From contig JAUJOY010000002.1 in assembly GCA_030447385.1 (NCBI GenBank), forward strand, positions 1-45,482: a stretch of DNA of 45,482 nucleotides, in the 5' to 3' direction. Numbering within the stretch: position 1 is the first letter of the stretch; every line of letters starts with the position of its first letter. Positions 15,383 to 23,664 of this stretch are shown piece by piece. The stretch comes from Mycobacteriales bacterium (GTDB lineage: Bacteria; Actinomycetota; Actinomycetes; Mycobacteriales; SCTD01). The notes under the pieces were generated by a model, which was given only the letters and a program-made list of their open reading frames with translations, made no database searches and was not told the DNA's origin. The translations under genes and the position numbers were made by a program.

Positions 15383-16537
15383 CTACCCTCGCGATCCGTG
15401 GGCGTGGTCGCACAGCCGCGTCTGGCCCTCGGCGATGCGCCCACCGGCGATCCCCTCCAGGGCGGCGAAAGGCCCGCATGAGTGGGGTGTGATCCACACG
15501 TGCACCATCGGGGAGGTGAGCGGCTTCACCAGCCCGGCCGGGCACGTGCCGTCGGCACGCGTGATCCCGCCCACGCGCCCCGCGCGCGTGAAGCACAGAT
15601 CGTCGTGGGTGTGCCACTGCACGAGGGCGCCGCCCACGTCGGGGACCTCGTCGAGTCCGGTGCCTGGCGGCAGCATGTACATCGCTGCGACGAGCCGCCG
15701 GCCGCCCTTCGAGGTGTCGTAGACCAGCGACTCGGGACGGTCCGGGTCGAGGGTGACGTCATCGTTGAGGAACGCCTCTGAGATCAGGTGCTCGGTCCCG
15801 GTGAAGCCGTCGCCGATGCTGCGGAAGCCGGCCTGCTCGGCCCTCGCCGCGTCCGCCCACCGTGGCAGGCGCGAGACCGTGACCGCCACGAGGTTCTCGG
15901 CCGCGGCCTGCTGCGCCGGGGTCACGCCGGGCATCCCGCTGAGGTCGATGGGCCTGCTCGGGTCGTACGGCACGGGCTCGCGGACTGCGGCGACCTGGGC
16001 CGATCCTGCTGCCGGATCGTGCCCGTGCCCGGGAGCGGCATCGCGGTGTGTCCGCGAGGTCACGGCACCGACGACGGCCACTGCCGACACGAGCAGGACC
16101 ACGGGCCAGGTGATCAACGGCCGGCCCAGCGCCCGGCCGGGCAGCGATGCTGCGGCGAGCAGCGCGGACAGCCCCGCCAGCGACGCGGCCGCCGCGTCGG
16201 CCGTCCGCACCGGCTCGGGCGAGTCCAGACCCGCGACGAAGGGCAGGCCGATGAGCTTGGCGGTCAGCCACCCCATCAGCGCAGCGCCTCCGAGTGCGAG
16301 GCCGAGGACGGCCAGCCGTCGTCCGCCACGGGTCAGTGCGGCGGCGCCCCAGAGGAGCTGCGCGGCGGCCAGAGCGGCGAATCCGGCCGCCGCAGCCGGG
16401 TGCTCGGCATGCGAGAAGACCGCAGCCACGTGCACAGCGCCGGCTCCCGCCGAGGCGGCTCCGGCCGGCCCCAGGTCGGTGGTCCGCCGTGCGCGCGGCT
16501 GCGCCCCATCCCGTGGAGCGGCCGTGCTCAGGGTCAC
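15383..16537 (-). CDS. Multi-span membrane protein with extracytoplasmic HTHDD-type domain
   Basis: The protein has 384 residues. About five membrane spans fill residues 20-165 (for example AGFAALAAAQLLWGAAAL and PLITWPVVLLVSAVAVVGAV). A long non-membrane domain follows, with TGTEHLISEAFLNDD, VQWHTHDDLCF and VHVWITPHSCGPFAALEG segments. The His/Asp-rich WHTHDD motif and the conserved Cys suggest metal or ligand binding outside the membrane. I know no assigned function. The gene is divergent from the dioxygenase-like gene at 16723, so the two may share regulation. Confidence 0.8.
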   Translation of the reverse strand: MTLSTAAPRDGAQPRARRTTDLGPAGAASAGAGAVHVAAVFSHAEHPAAAAGFAALAAAQLLWGAAALTRGGRRLAVLGLALGGAALMGWLTAKLIGLPFVAGLDSPEPVRTADAAAASLAGLSALLAAASLPGRALGRPLITWPVVLLVSAVAVVGAVTSRTHRDAAPGHGHDPAAGSAQVAAVREPVPYDPSRPIDLSGMPGVTPAQQAAAENLVAVTVSRLPRWADAARAEQAGFRSIGDGFTGTEHLISEAFLNDDVTLDPDRPESLVYDTSKGGRRLVAAMYMLPPGTGLDEVPDVGGALVQWHTHDDLCFTRAGRVGGITRADGTCPAGLVKPLTSPMVHVWITPHSCGPFAALEGIAGGRIAEGQTRLCDHAHGSRG

Positions 16538-16722
16538 GGCTAGAGGCTAGTTCGCGGCAGGCGCGCGCAGAAGGTGTCGGCCGCGTACGAGCACGCGGGA
16601 TGAGCCTCGTCCAGCCGGTCTCCAGGCAGGGGACAGGCTGGCTGCAGGTCGCCGGGGCATTGTTGTCGCATGTCGCCGGGGTAGTCCCGGTGGCCTCGGA
16701 GCTCAAACGGACAGGTGGCACG

Positions 16723-17634
16723 GTGGAGCACAGCGAGATCCACGGGGACGTACGGCGCAGCAGGCTGCTGATCAGCCGCCGCAGGGCGCTGTGCCTGGGT
16801 GGCACGATCGGGCTGGGGACCCTGCTCGCGGCCTGTGCAGGTGACAGCTCCAGCACTCGCTCGCCGGGGACATCCTCCTCCGGGACAGGGGGGCCGCTCG
16901 TGCCCTCCACGAGGGCGCCGGACGACATCGTGGCGGCGCTGGAGGGAGCCCGCACGTGCACGACCTCGCCGGAGCAGACGCAGGGCCCGTACTGGTTCGA
17001 CGTCGACAGCATTCGGTCCGACATCAGGGAGGAGCGCCCGGGCACCGTCCTGCGCCTCGCGCTGCGCGTGCAGGACGTGTCCGCCTGCTCCACCGGTGGG
17101 CAGGCGGCACCTGTCGCCAACAGCGTCGTGGAGATCTGGCACTGCGACGCAGGCGGGTTGTACAGCGGCTTCGAGTCCGGCTCCATCGGAGCCGGCGGCG
17201 GCGCTCCGGACCGCCGTGCAGCGCAGAGCCCGGGCAGCGGCCAGAGGAGCTCGGGGGGGACCTCGGACGGGTCCTACGCATCGGGGGACCGCGAGGCCGC
17301 GACCACGGACGACGGGACCTACCTCAGAGGTGCGCAGGTCGCTGACAGCAACGGGATCGTCCAGTTCACCACGATCTTCCCGGGCTGGTACCGGGGCCGG
17401 ACCCCGCACCTCCACCTCAAGGTCCACCTCAACCGCGAGACCGTCCTCACGACCCAGCTCTACGTCGAGGACGCGCTCGCCGACGAGGTGTACGGGGTCG
17501 CCCCCTACAACGGCCGCGCGGGGCGTAGGACCCGGAATGCCGGGGACGGCATCTTCAGCGAGGAGGCCGTCCTGACCGTGCGCAAGCAGTCCGACGGGTA
17601 CCTGGGCCTGATCAACCTCGGCGTCGACGTCTAG
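16723..17634 (+). CDS. Exported intradiol ring-cleavage dioxygenase-like lipoprotein
   Basis: The protein has 303 residues from GTG 16723; ATG 16600 is an in-frame alternative. The N-terminus has SRRRALCLGGTIGLGTLLAAC, a Tat-like or Sec lipoprotein signal with a lipobox Cys. The catalytic domain has EQTQGPYWFD, VVEIWHCDAGGLYSGF, GIVQFTTIFPGWYRGRTPH and LHLKVH, giving the two Tyr and two His ligands for Fe(III) of protocatechuate/catechol dioxygenases. Family members cut aromatic diols. An exported form may act on phenolics outside the cell or serve another oxidation. The loop at 200-230 is long and Gly/Ser-rich. Confidence 0.85.
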   Translation: MEHSEIHGDVRRSRLLISRRRALCLGGTIGLGTLLAACAGDSSSTRSPGTSSSGTGGPLVPSTRAPDDIVAALEGARTCTTSPEQTQGPYWFDVDSIRSDIREERPGTVLRLALRVQDVSACSTGGQAAPVANSVVEIWHCDAGGLYSGFESGSIGAGGGAPDRRAAQSPGSGQRSSGGTSDGSYASGDREAATTDDGTYLRGAQVADSNGIVQFTTIFPGWYRGRTPHLHLKVHLNRETVLTTQLYVEDALADEVYGVAPYNGRAGRRTRNAGDGIFSEEAVLTVRKQSDGYLGLINLGVDV

Positions 17635-17666
17635 CGCGCGCCGGCTGGGCATCCGGGCGGACGGCG

Positions 17667-18938
17667 TCAGGCGCCGACGGCGGGGCAGCTCGCGGTCTGC
17701 TCCACGGGCTCCTCCTCGTCCGCATGCGCGATGTGGGTGAGCTGCTTCCAGATGAGCGCGACGAACACCGCCGAGCCGACGAAGCCGAACCAGAAGGGGG
17801 CGGTGAGCCCCCACTCCCGGGCGAGCAGGCCGCCGACCGCCGCCCCCAGGACGAGCCCGCCGTACACGCCCATGGTGTTGACGCTGCCGACGCGGCCCTG
17901 CAGCTGCGGGGGTACGGCGCGCTGGCGAACGGTGAGCGAGGTCGTCCCCCACACGAAGGCGTGTGCGCCGAACACGAAGAAGATCAGCATCGCCACGACG
18001 GGAACCGTGGTGAGAGCCAGCGCGAGATGGGTGAGGGTCTCGATGACGAGGCCGATCCGCATGATGTTGCCCAGGCTGACGTGGCGGGTGATCCAGCCGT
18101 ACGCGGTCGTGCCCGCCAGGCCGCCGACCGCCGAGATCGTGGTGAGGAGGCCGAAGCCGATCTCGCCCATTCCCAGCCGGTCGGTCGCGTAGAGCACGAG
18201 CACCGACCAGGCGGCGCCGAACGTAATGTTGAAGATGAAGATAGTGAGGACCAGCGTCCGCACCGCGGCGTGCTGACGGACCCACCGGAAGCCCTCGGCG
18301 ATGTCCTGCCGGACATGCCGCGAGGTAGCCGGGTCTGCCCCGTGTACAGGCAGGACCAGCCGGGACACGAAGACGGCCCCCATCGTGACCAGCACCGCCT
18401 GCAGCACGAACGGCCACGCCATGCCGGCGGCGAACAGCGCGGCGCCGAGCGGAGGCCCGGCCAGCTGGTTGACCGTGATGAAGCCGCTGAGCAGGCGGGC
18501 GTTGGCGATGCCGAGGTCCTGGCGCTTCACCAGCATGGGCAGCAGGGTGCTCGAGGTGTTGTCGGCGAACACCTCTGCCGTCCCGACGAGGAACAGCGCG
18601 AGCAGCACCACCCCCACCGACACCAGGTCGGTGACGATGGCCATCGTCAGCACGAGGAGCACCACCGCTCGGACGAGGTCGACCGTGACCACGATCGTCC
18701 GGCGGTTCAGCCGGTCGGCCAGCGCACCGGCGTACAGGCCGAAGAGCAGCCAGGGGAGCTGCTGCAGGAGCACCGCCAGGGCGACGAGCAGCGGATCGCG
18801 GGTCTGGGAGGCGACCAGCAGCGGGCCCGCGGCGAGCGCCATGCCGTCGCCGAGGTTGGAGAACCACGACGACGCGAGCAGCCAGCGAAAGCCCCGGCCG
18901 AGGCGCTGCGGGGCGACCGCCTCGAGGATCCGGCTCAC
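17667..18938 (-). CDS. MFS transporter, EntS/MFS_3-like exporter
   Basis: The protein has 423 residues with about 12 membrane spans. SSWFSNLGDGMALAAGPLLV in the first span and the loop GALADRLNRRTIVVTVDLVR between spans 2 and 3 are the MFS signature. The halves are joined by a loop near 200-215 (DIAEGFRWVRQH, typical of the MFS_3/enterobactin-exporter type). The substrate is unknown; relatives export siderophores or drugs. The start is GTG 18938. It is convergent with the dioxygenase-like gene. Confidence 0.88.
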   Translation of the reverse strand: MSRILEAVAPQRLGRGFRWLLASSWFSNLGDGMALAAGPLLVASQTRDPLLVALAVLLQQLPWLLFGLYAGALADRLNRRTIVVTVDLVRAVVLLVLTMAIVTDLVSVGVVLLALFLVGTAEVFADNTSSTLLPMLVKRQDLGIANARLLSGFITVNQLAGPPLGAALFAAGMAWPFVLQAVLVTMGAVFVSRLVLPVHGADPATSRHVRQDIAEGFRWVRQHAAVRTLVLTIFIFNITFGAAWSVLVLYATDRLGMGEIGFGLLTTISAVGGLAGTTAYGWITRHVSLGNIMRIGLVIETLTHLALALTTVPVVAMLIFFVFGAHAFVWGTTSLTVRQRAVPPQLQGRVGSVNTMGVYGGLVLGAAVGGLLAREWGLTAPFWFGFVGSAVFVALIWKQLTHIAHADEEEPVEQTASCPAVGA

Positions 18939-19054
18939 TGCCGCAACCCTATTGCGGCGCCGGCGCCCGCACTCGGCTTCCGCCCTGGACAGGTGGTGAA
19001 CAGAAGCGCCGAGCCGGGAGCACAGTGTCGGGCACCGACGACGAGGGGGACACG

Positions 19055-19300
19055 ATGCCGAGGTTCATGGACTACCACGACGACCTGAAGCTTCCGCCGG
19101 AGGCGATCGAGCAGATCGGCCAGGGGACGCGCGACGGCGCGGTCGACGAGTTCGGGGTGCGCCAGCTGGAGCTCTACTACAACCCCGACGGGAAGGTGTA
19201 CTGCCTCCTGGAGGGCCCGGACGAGGAGGCGATCCGCAAGCACCACGCCGCCCTGGACGTGCCGTGCGGCGACGTGCACCGGGTGGAGAGCCTGCTCTGA
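19055..19300 (+). CDS. DUF4242 family protein
   Basis: The protein has 81 residues from ATG 19055, chosen because GAGGGGGA lies just upstream. PRFMDYHDDLKLP, then VRQLELYYNPDGKVYCLLEG and HHAALDVPCGDVHRVESLL are the DUF4242 ferredoxin-like fold. Relatives have been linked to nickel binding or SCO4226-like roles. Cys and His residues are suitably placed for metal. Confidence 0.82.
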   Translation: MPRFMDYHDDLKLPPEAIEQIGQGTRDGAVDEFGVRQLELYYNPDGKVYCLLEGPDEEAIRKHHAALDVPCGDVHRVESLL

Positions 19301-19307
19301 GGGGCTC

Positions 19308-19610
19308 GTCGGCGGGCCGCTGGAAGCGGCCTGCGGCGTCCTCTGCAGCCCAGTGGAGGACGACATCGGTGCGCCGCCTCAGCCCGAGCTTGGCCAGGAT
19401 GCTGCGGACATGGCTCTCGACCGGGATGAGGGCCAGCAGCCGGCTGCGCCCACGCCGGTCCCGGGCGAACCCCGCGCGCACGGTCTTGCCAGCGCCGGCG
19501 TAGCAGCGTGGCTGCCGCCGCCTCGTCGCCGAGCGCGACGGCCGCGTCGACCAGGGCATGCAGGGTGCCGAGGCTGCTGGTCGGCAGCCAGGTCGTCATC
19601 ACGGTCGAGA
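19308..19610 (-). pseudogene. LuxR-family regulator, C-terminal remnant
   Basis: The reverse strand has VESHVRSILAKLGLRRRTDVV (19372-19434), the recognition helix and end of a LuxR/NarL helix-turn-helix, then LHW. The upstream part of the HTH is deleted or frameshifted (RDRRGRSRLLALIP), and a helical piece LHALVDAAVALGDEAAAATL lies in another frame. No start or intact sensor region remains. Confidence 0.6.
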
Positions 19611-19652
19611 CCGGGCTCCCGGCCCCCGTTGCTCCCGGGAAAGGGGGGCCGG

Positions 19653-19838
19653 CTAGACCTGCGGCTCGGCGGGAAAGCGGTCCGGGTGCACCGTGGTGAG
19701 GTGCTGGTCGAGCTCGGGCTGCGCCTCGCGCTTCCCCGCGAACATCCGGCCCTCCCAGCCGCAGGGGCACCGGGCGAAGGCGACACCCGGGATCGCAACG
19801 ATGGTCGGGTCGGCCAAGGAGAACGGGTCGACGGTCAT
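19653..19838 (-). CDS. Small protein with a Cys2-His2-like metal site
   Basis: The protein has 61 residues from ATG 19838. CPCGWEGRMFA and HLTTVHPDRFP supply two Cys and two His about 20 residues apart, a zinc-ribbon or C2H2-like pattern seen in small actinobacterial hypothetical proteins. The function is unknown. It is divergent from the hsp20 gene. Confidence 0.6.
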   Translation of the reverse strand: MTVDPFSLADPTIVAIPGVAFARCPCGWEGRMFAGKREAQPELDQHLTTVHPDRFPAEPQV

Positions 19839-19966
19839 CGCGAAAACGTAGACCGGCCGCGCCGACTGGTCGATTCGAGCCGCCCGTGCGGACGGCAGCG
19901 GTGCGTCACGCCACGTCCCGTCGCCCGACGGGACTGCCGACCCGAGAAACTCGGTGACTGCAGAAA

Positions 19967-19987
19967 CCTGAGTGGAGGTGTAGCAAG
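19967..19987 (+). promoter_or_regulatory. Weak HAIR-like element upstream of hsp20
   Basis: CCTGAGT-7 bp-TAGCAAG fits the HspR-binding HAIR consensus (CTTGAGT-N7-ACTCAAG) at 10 of 14 positions, about 67 bp before the first Hsp20 start. The second half is poor, so this is tentative. Confidence 0.28.
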
Positions 19988-20053
19988 GTCGCAGAGCGGG
20001 AACAGAGGGGTTGCAGCATCCGCCCCACCACCTCATCGGGAAGGAGAACACCG

Positions 20054-20485
20054 ATGCTGATGCGTTTCGACCCGTTCCGTGAGCTCGACCAGGTAGCGCA
20101 GCAGGTCTTCCGTCAGACCGCCCGCCCGGCCGGTGCGCCGATGGACGCCTACCGGCGCGGCGACGAGTTCGTCGTCGAATTCGACCTCCCCGGAGTGGAC
20201 CCGTCCAGCATCGACCTCACGGTCGAGAAGAACGTCCTGAACGTCACCGCCACCCGCAGCCGCGAGTTCCGCGACGGCGACGAGGTCCTGATCGCCGAGC
20301 GGCCGCAGGGCGAGTTCCGCCGGCAGCTGTTCCTCGGCGAGCAGCTGGACACCGAGCACATCCAGGCCGACTACGACAACGGGGTCCTCACCCTTCGCCT
20401 CTCCGTCGCCGAGCAGGCCAAGCCGCGCAAGGTGGAGATCAGCGGCGGCAGCCGGCAGAAGGAGATCATCGGTTCTTCGTCATGA
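20054..20485 (+). CDS. hsp20: Hsp20/alpha-crystallin small heat-shock protein
   Basis: The protein has 143 residues from ATG 20054, with AAGGAGAA 7 bp upstream. RFDPFRELDQVAQQVF at the N-terminus, then the alpha-crystallin domain (about 30-125) with FVVEFDLPGVDPSSIDL, GEFRRQLFLGE and the closing DNGVLTLRLSVAE. These are holdase chaperones. A second family member begins 90 bp downstream. Confidence 0.93.
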   Translation: MLMRFDPFRELDQVAQQVFRQTARPAGAPMDAYRRGDEFVVEFDLPGVDPSSIDLTVEKNVLNVTATRSREFRDGDEVLIAERPQGEFRRQLFLGEQLDTEHIQADYDNGVLTLRLSVAEQAKPRKVEISGGSRQKEIIGSSS

Positions 20486-20574
20486 TCCGCACCGCTCGAC
20501 GGCGTCCGTCCGCTCCCGGATGGGCGCCGTCAGCGAGTCTGCGCCAGAACAGCTCTGACAGGAGGAGGCACAGG

Positions 20575-21039
20575 ATGAACCTGCCGATCCCGCGCCACCG
20601 CGACGTCCCGCGGGAGCCCGAAGCCGACTTCGACCGGCTCCACCGCTCCCTGGTCAGTGACCTCGACCGGTGGCCGCACTTCGCCAACGACCTGATCGCG
20701 ACCTTGCGCGACGTCGTCCCGCTCGCCGACATCACCGAGTCCGACGCGAGCTACGTGCTCGAGATCGAGCTCCCCGGCGTCGCGCGGGAGGGCATCTCCC
20801 TCGAGGTCGCGTCCGGCCGGCTCGTCGTCACGGGTGAGCGGCGCGAACGCCAGCGCGTGGGTCTGCTGCGCCACCGCACCCGCAGCACCGGGCGGTTCCG
20901 GCTCGTGGCCGGCCTGCCGGTGGACGTGGATGCGGAGGGTGTGCAGGCAGAGCTCGACTCGGGCGTGCTCACCGTCACCATTCCCAAGGCCGAGCACGCA
21001 CGTCGACGCCGCATCCCGATCGGCACCAGGGGCAGCTGA
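20575..21039 (+). CDS. Hsp20/alpha-crystallin small heat-shock protein (second copy)
   Basis: The protein has 154 residues from ATG 20575, with a strong GGAGGAGG upstream. The crystallin domain spans about 55-145: YVLEIELPGVAREGISLEVA, VVTGERRERQ, GRFRLVAGLP, DSGVLTVTIPKAE. It is clearly diverged from the first copy, so not a recent duplicate. It may form mixed oligomers with it. The gap between them has no terminator-like hairpin. Confidence 0.9.
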   Translation: MNLPIPRHRDVPREPEADFDRLHRSLVSDLDRWPHFANDLIATLRDVVPLADITESDASYVLEIELPGVAREGISLEVASGRLVVTGERRERQRVGLLRHRTRSTGRFRLVAGLPVDVDAEGVQAELDSGVLTVTIPKAEHARRRRIPIGTRGS

Positions 21040-21160
21040 GGCGCTCGGCCGGCGCCACCACGCCGGCGTCCGTGCGCGCGTGGTGGGTAGCGTCGGCGCG
21101 GTCGGCCCCGCGCCGCCGGTCGGCCGCGACCGGTGCCCGCCGGGCGGCCGGAGGAGGGCG

Positions 21161-21634
21161 ATGCCCGCGCGGTCCGCCGTGGCGCCGGACCTGCCCGCGC
21201 GCCCGTTGCACCTGCAGCCGCGGTGGATGCTGCTCGTCTTCCTCGGCGGAGCGGTGGGCGCGCTCGCCCGTTTCGTCATCAGCTCCGTCGCCGTGCGGGG
21301 TGAGCAGGCATTCCCCTGGGCGACCTTCGGCACGAACGTCGCCGGCGCCTTCGCGCTCGGGATGCTGCTCGAGGGCCTGTCCGGCAACGGGGCTGATGTC
21401 GGTGCGCGTCGGGCCATCCGGATCGGCGTCGGCACCGGGGTGCTGGGTGCCTTCACGACCTACTCCGCTCTGGCGGGTGAGAGCGCGCTGCTCGTCCGGG
21501 AAGGCGCTCCGGCCCTTGCCGTGGGGTACGCGGTCGGCAGCGCCCTGGCAGGTCTCGTCGCGGCAGCGGCCGGCATGGCCGCCGTCGCGGTCGTCGCGCG
21601 TCGGCAGCACCTCCACGGCGGGCGCGATCGATGA
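21161..21634 (+). CDS. crcB: CrcB/Fluc fluoride channel subunit 1
   Basis: The protein has 157 residues from ATG 21161, with GGAGGAGGG upstream. GGAVGALARFVI, FPWATFGTNVAGAFALGML and GTGVLGAFTTYSALAGE are the family's signature segments, with the Asn and Phe pore residues, in four membrane spans. Fluc channels export fluoride as dual-topology dimers. A second, different subunit follows, suggesting a heterodimer. No fluoride riboswitch is visible upstream. Confidence 0.93.
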   Translation: MPARSAVAPDLPARPLHLQPRWMLLVFLGGAVGALARFVISSVAVRGEQAFPWATFGTNVAGAFALGMLLEGLSGNGADVGARRAIRIGVGTGVLGAFTTYSALAGESALLVREGAPALAVGYAVGSALAGLVAAAAGMAAVAVVARRQHLHGGRDR

Positions 21635-21641
21635 GTTGTCG

Positions 21642-22016
21642 ATGAGCCCCGGACTGGCTCTCGGCGTCAGCCTTGCCGGGGGCGCCGGCGCCCTGTTGCG
21701 CTTCGTCCTCGACGGCGTGCTGTCCACGCGGTGGCGCACCCCCTTTCCGTACGCGATCCTGCTCGTCAACGTCAGCGGCAGCCTCCTGCTGGGGGTGCTC
21801 ACCGGGCTGGTGCTGGACCGCGGGGCGTTCCCGTCCGTGGCCACGGTCCTCGGGACCGGGTTCTGCGGCGGGTTCACCACCTTCTCGACCGTGTCGTACG
21901 CGAGCGTTCGCCTTGCGCGGGAGGGACGGCCAGGTCTGGGCGCCCTGAACGCGATCGGGTCGCTGGTGCTCTGCGTGGCAGCGGCAGCCGCGGGACTGGC
22001 CCTTGCGGGCGGGTAG
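21642..22016 (+). CDS. crcB: CrcB/Fluc fluoride channel subunit 2
   Basis: The protein has 124 residues from ATG 21642, 7 bp after the first subunit's stop. GGAGALLRFVLDG, PYAILLVNVSGSLLLGVLTG and GTGFCGGFTTFSTVSY match CrcB. Tandem pairs in Gram-positive genomes typically encode heterodimers with fixed opposite topology. Confidence 0.93.
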   Translation: MSPGLALGVSLAGGAGALLRFVLDGVLSTRWRTPFPYAILLVNVSGSLLLGVLTGLVLDRGAFPSVATVLGTGFCGGFTTFSTVSYASVRLAREGRPGLGALNAIGSLVLCVAAAAAGLALAGG

Positions 22017-22260
22017 CACGCCCAGCGCGTGTGCCGGCCGGCGATCGGGACAGGTACTTCTGGGTAGGAGAGCGCCATCCGTGGGTGACGCTGCTGCCCC
22101 CGCGCGACGGGCGGGTCGAGCGGCATAGGATCGACCTGTCGAACGACTGCACAGCGGAACCCGGAAGGACCTGCCCCGCGTTGACCCAGTCGGTGTCTGA
22201 CGACCCTCCGAGTACCAGCGCGCGCCGCCCCCGACCGGACGACTTGGCGGGTACGGCGCG

Positions 22261-23664
22261 ATGACCGAGCTGCTGCTGCTCGCGCTGTCGCTGGTCCTGG
22301 TCGCGGCGTGCGGGGCGTTCGTAGCGGCGGAGTTCTCCCTGCTCACCGTGGACCGGGCCACCGTGGAGCGGCGCGCGGCCGAGGGTGAGCGCAGCGCCCG
22401 CGGCATCGCCTCGGCGCTCAGCAGCCTGTCGACGCAGCTGTCCGGAGCGCAGGTCGGCATCACGATCACCAACCTGGCCATCGGGTTCCTCGCCGAGCCG
22501 TCGATCTCCCGGCTCGTCGACGGGCCACTGGAGGCGGCCGGTGTCCCATCGGGAGCCGTACCCGGGATCTCCGTCGCACTCGGGCTCCTCGTGGGAACGG
22601 CCCTGACGATGGTGTTCGGGGAGCTGGTGCCGAAGAACATCGCCATCGCCCGCCCGTACGGCACGGCGCGGGCCACGCAGGGCTTCCAGCGCACCTTCTC
22701 CAAGTCGATGGCGTGGCCCATCCGGGGGCTGAACAGCCTCGCCAACCGCATCCTGCGCGTGTTCGGGATCGAGCCGCAGGAAGAGCTGGCGTCGGCCCGC
22801 AGCCCCGAGGAACTGGCTGCGGCCGTACGCCGATCGGCGCACGAGGGGGTGCTCGAACCCCCTACGGCGCACCTGCTGGAGCGCACCCTGTCCTTCGGCG
22901 ACAAGATCGCCGCCGACATCATGACCCCCCGCGTGCGGGTGCAGTTCGTCGACGGGCAGGCGCCGGTGACCGCGGTGATCGAGGCGACGCGGAGTACCGG
23001 CTTCTCGCGCTTCCCGGTCGTTCCGGGCCACGACACCGACAACGTCGTCGGGGTGGTCCACATCAAGCAGGCCGTCGCTGTCCCTGTGGATCAGCGCGAC
23101 CGGGTCCTGGTCCGCGACGTCATGAGCGAGCCCGTGGTGGTGCCGAGCACCCTCGAGCTCGACCCGCTGCTGGCGCTGCTGCGGGAGCAGGGGATGCAGA
23201 TCGCCGTCGTGGTCGACGAGTACGGCGGCACGGACGGGGTCGTGACCCTCGAGGACGTCGTGGAGGAGATCGTCGGCGACATCACCGACGAGCACGACCG
23301 GATCGGCCAGCACGCCCGCCGCAGCCTCGACGGGTCCTGGTCGCTGTCGGGCCTGCTGCGCCCGGACGAGGTGCGCGACCTGACGGGTGTGGCGCTCCCG
23401 GAAGGAGAGGCCTACGACACGATCGCCGGACTGGTCATGGACCGGCTCGGCCAGGTCGGGGCGGTCGGTGACGCCGTCACCGTCAAGCTGGATCGACCGG
23501 TGATCGTCAGCGATCTCGAGGCGGACGACGAACCCGATCCTCAGGTGGCCGTGCTGACGGTGGAGCGGCTGGACGGACGCAGGGTCGACCGCGTGCGGCT
23601 GACCCTGCTCGATGCCGAGGCGGCAGCGGCGCAGGCCGAAGCGCACATCGAGGAGGCCCGGTGA
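22261..23664 (+). CDS. CNNM/CorC-type membrane protein with CBS pair
   Basis: The protein has 467 residues from ATG 22261. The order is: an N-terminal CNNM (DUF21) membrane domain (about 1-190; AAEFSLLTVDRATVE, GAQVGITITNLAIGFLAEP, MVFGELVPKNIAIA), a CBS pair (about 215-340; ADIMTPR, QIAVVVDEYGGTDGVVTLED) and a C-terminal CorC/HlyC-type domain (DGSWSLSGLLRPDEV and GDAVTVKLDRP). Relatives are linked to magnesium/cobalt efflux. It overlaps the next gene by 4 bp. Confidence 0.93.
   Translation: MTELLLLALSLVLVAACGAFVAAEFSLLTVDRATVERRAAEGERSARGIASALSSLSTQLSGAQVGITITNLAIGFLAEPSISRLVDGPLEAAGVPSGAVPGISVALGLLVGTALTMVFGELVPKNIAIARPYGTARATQGFQRTFSKSMAWPIRGLNSLANRILRVFGIEPQEELASARSPEELAAAVRRSAHEGVLEPPTAHLLERTLSFGDKIAADIMTPRVRVQFVDGQAPVTAVIEATRSTGFSRFPVVPGHDTDNVVGVVHIKQAVAVPVDQRDRVLVRDVMSEPVVVPSTLELDPLLALLREQGMQIAVVVDEYGGTDGVVTLEDVVEEIVGDITDEHDRIGQHARRSLDGSWSLSGLLRPDEVRDLTGVALPEGEAYDTIAGLVMDRLGQVGAVGDAVTVKLDRPVIVSDLEADDEPDPQVAVLTVERLDGRRVDRVRLTLLDAEAAAAQAEAHIEEAR

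Noticed and set aside
21040-21160. Possible fluoride riboswitch before crcB
   Set aside because: The conserved core bases and pseudoknot pattern were not found.
22017-22260. Possible metal-sensing leader before the CNNM genes
   Set aside because: No pairing or conserved core typical of manganese or magnesium riboswitches could be recognised.
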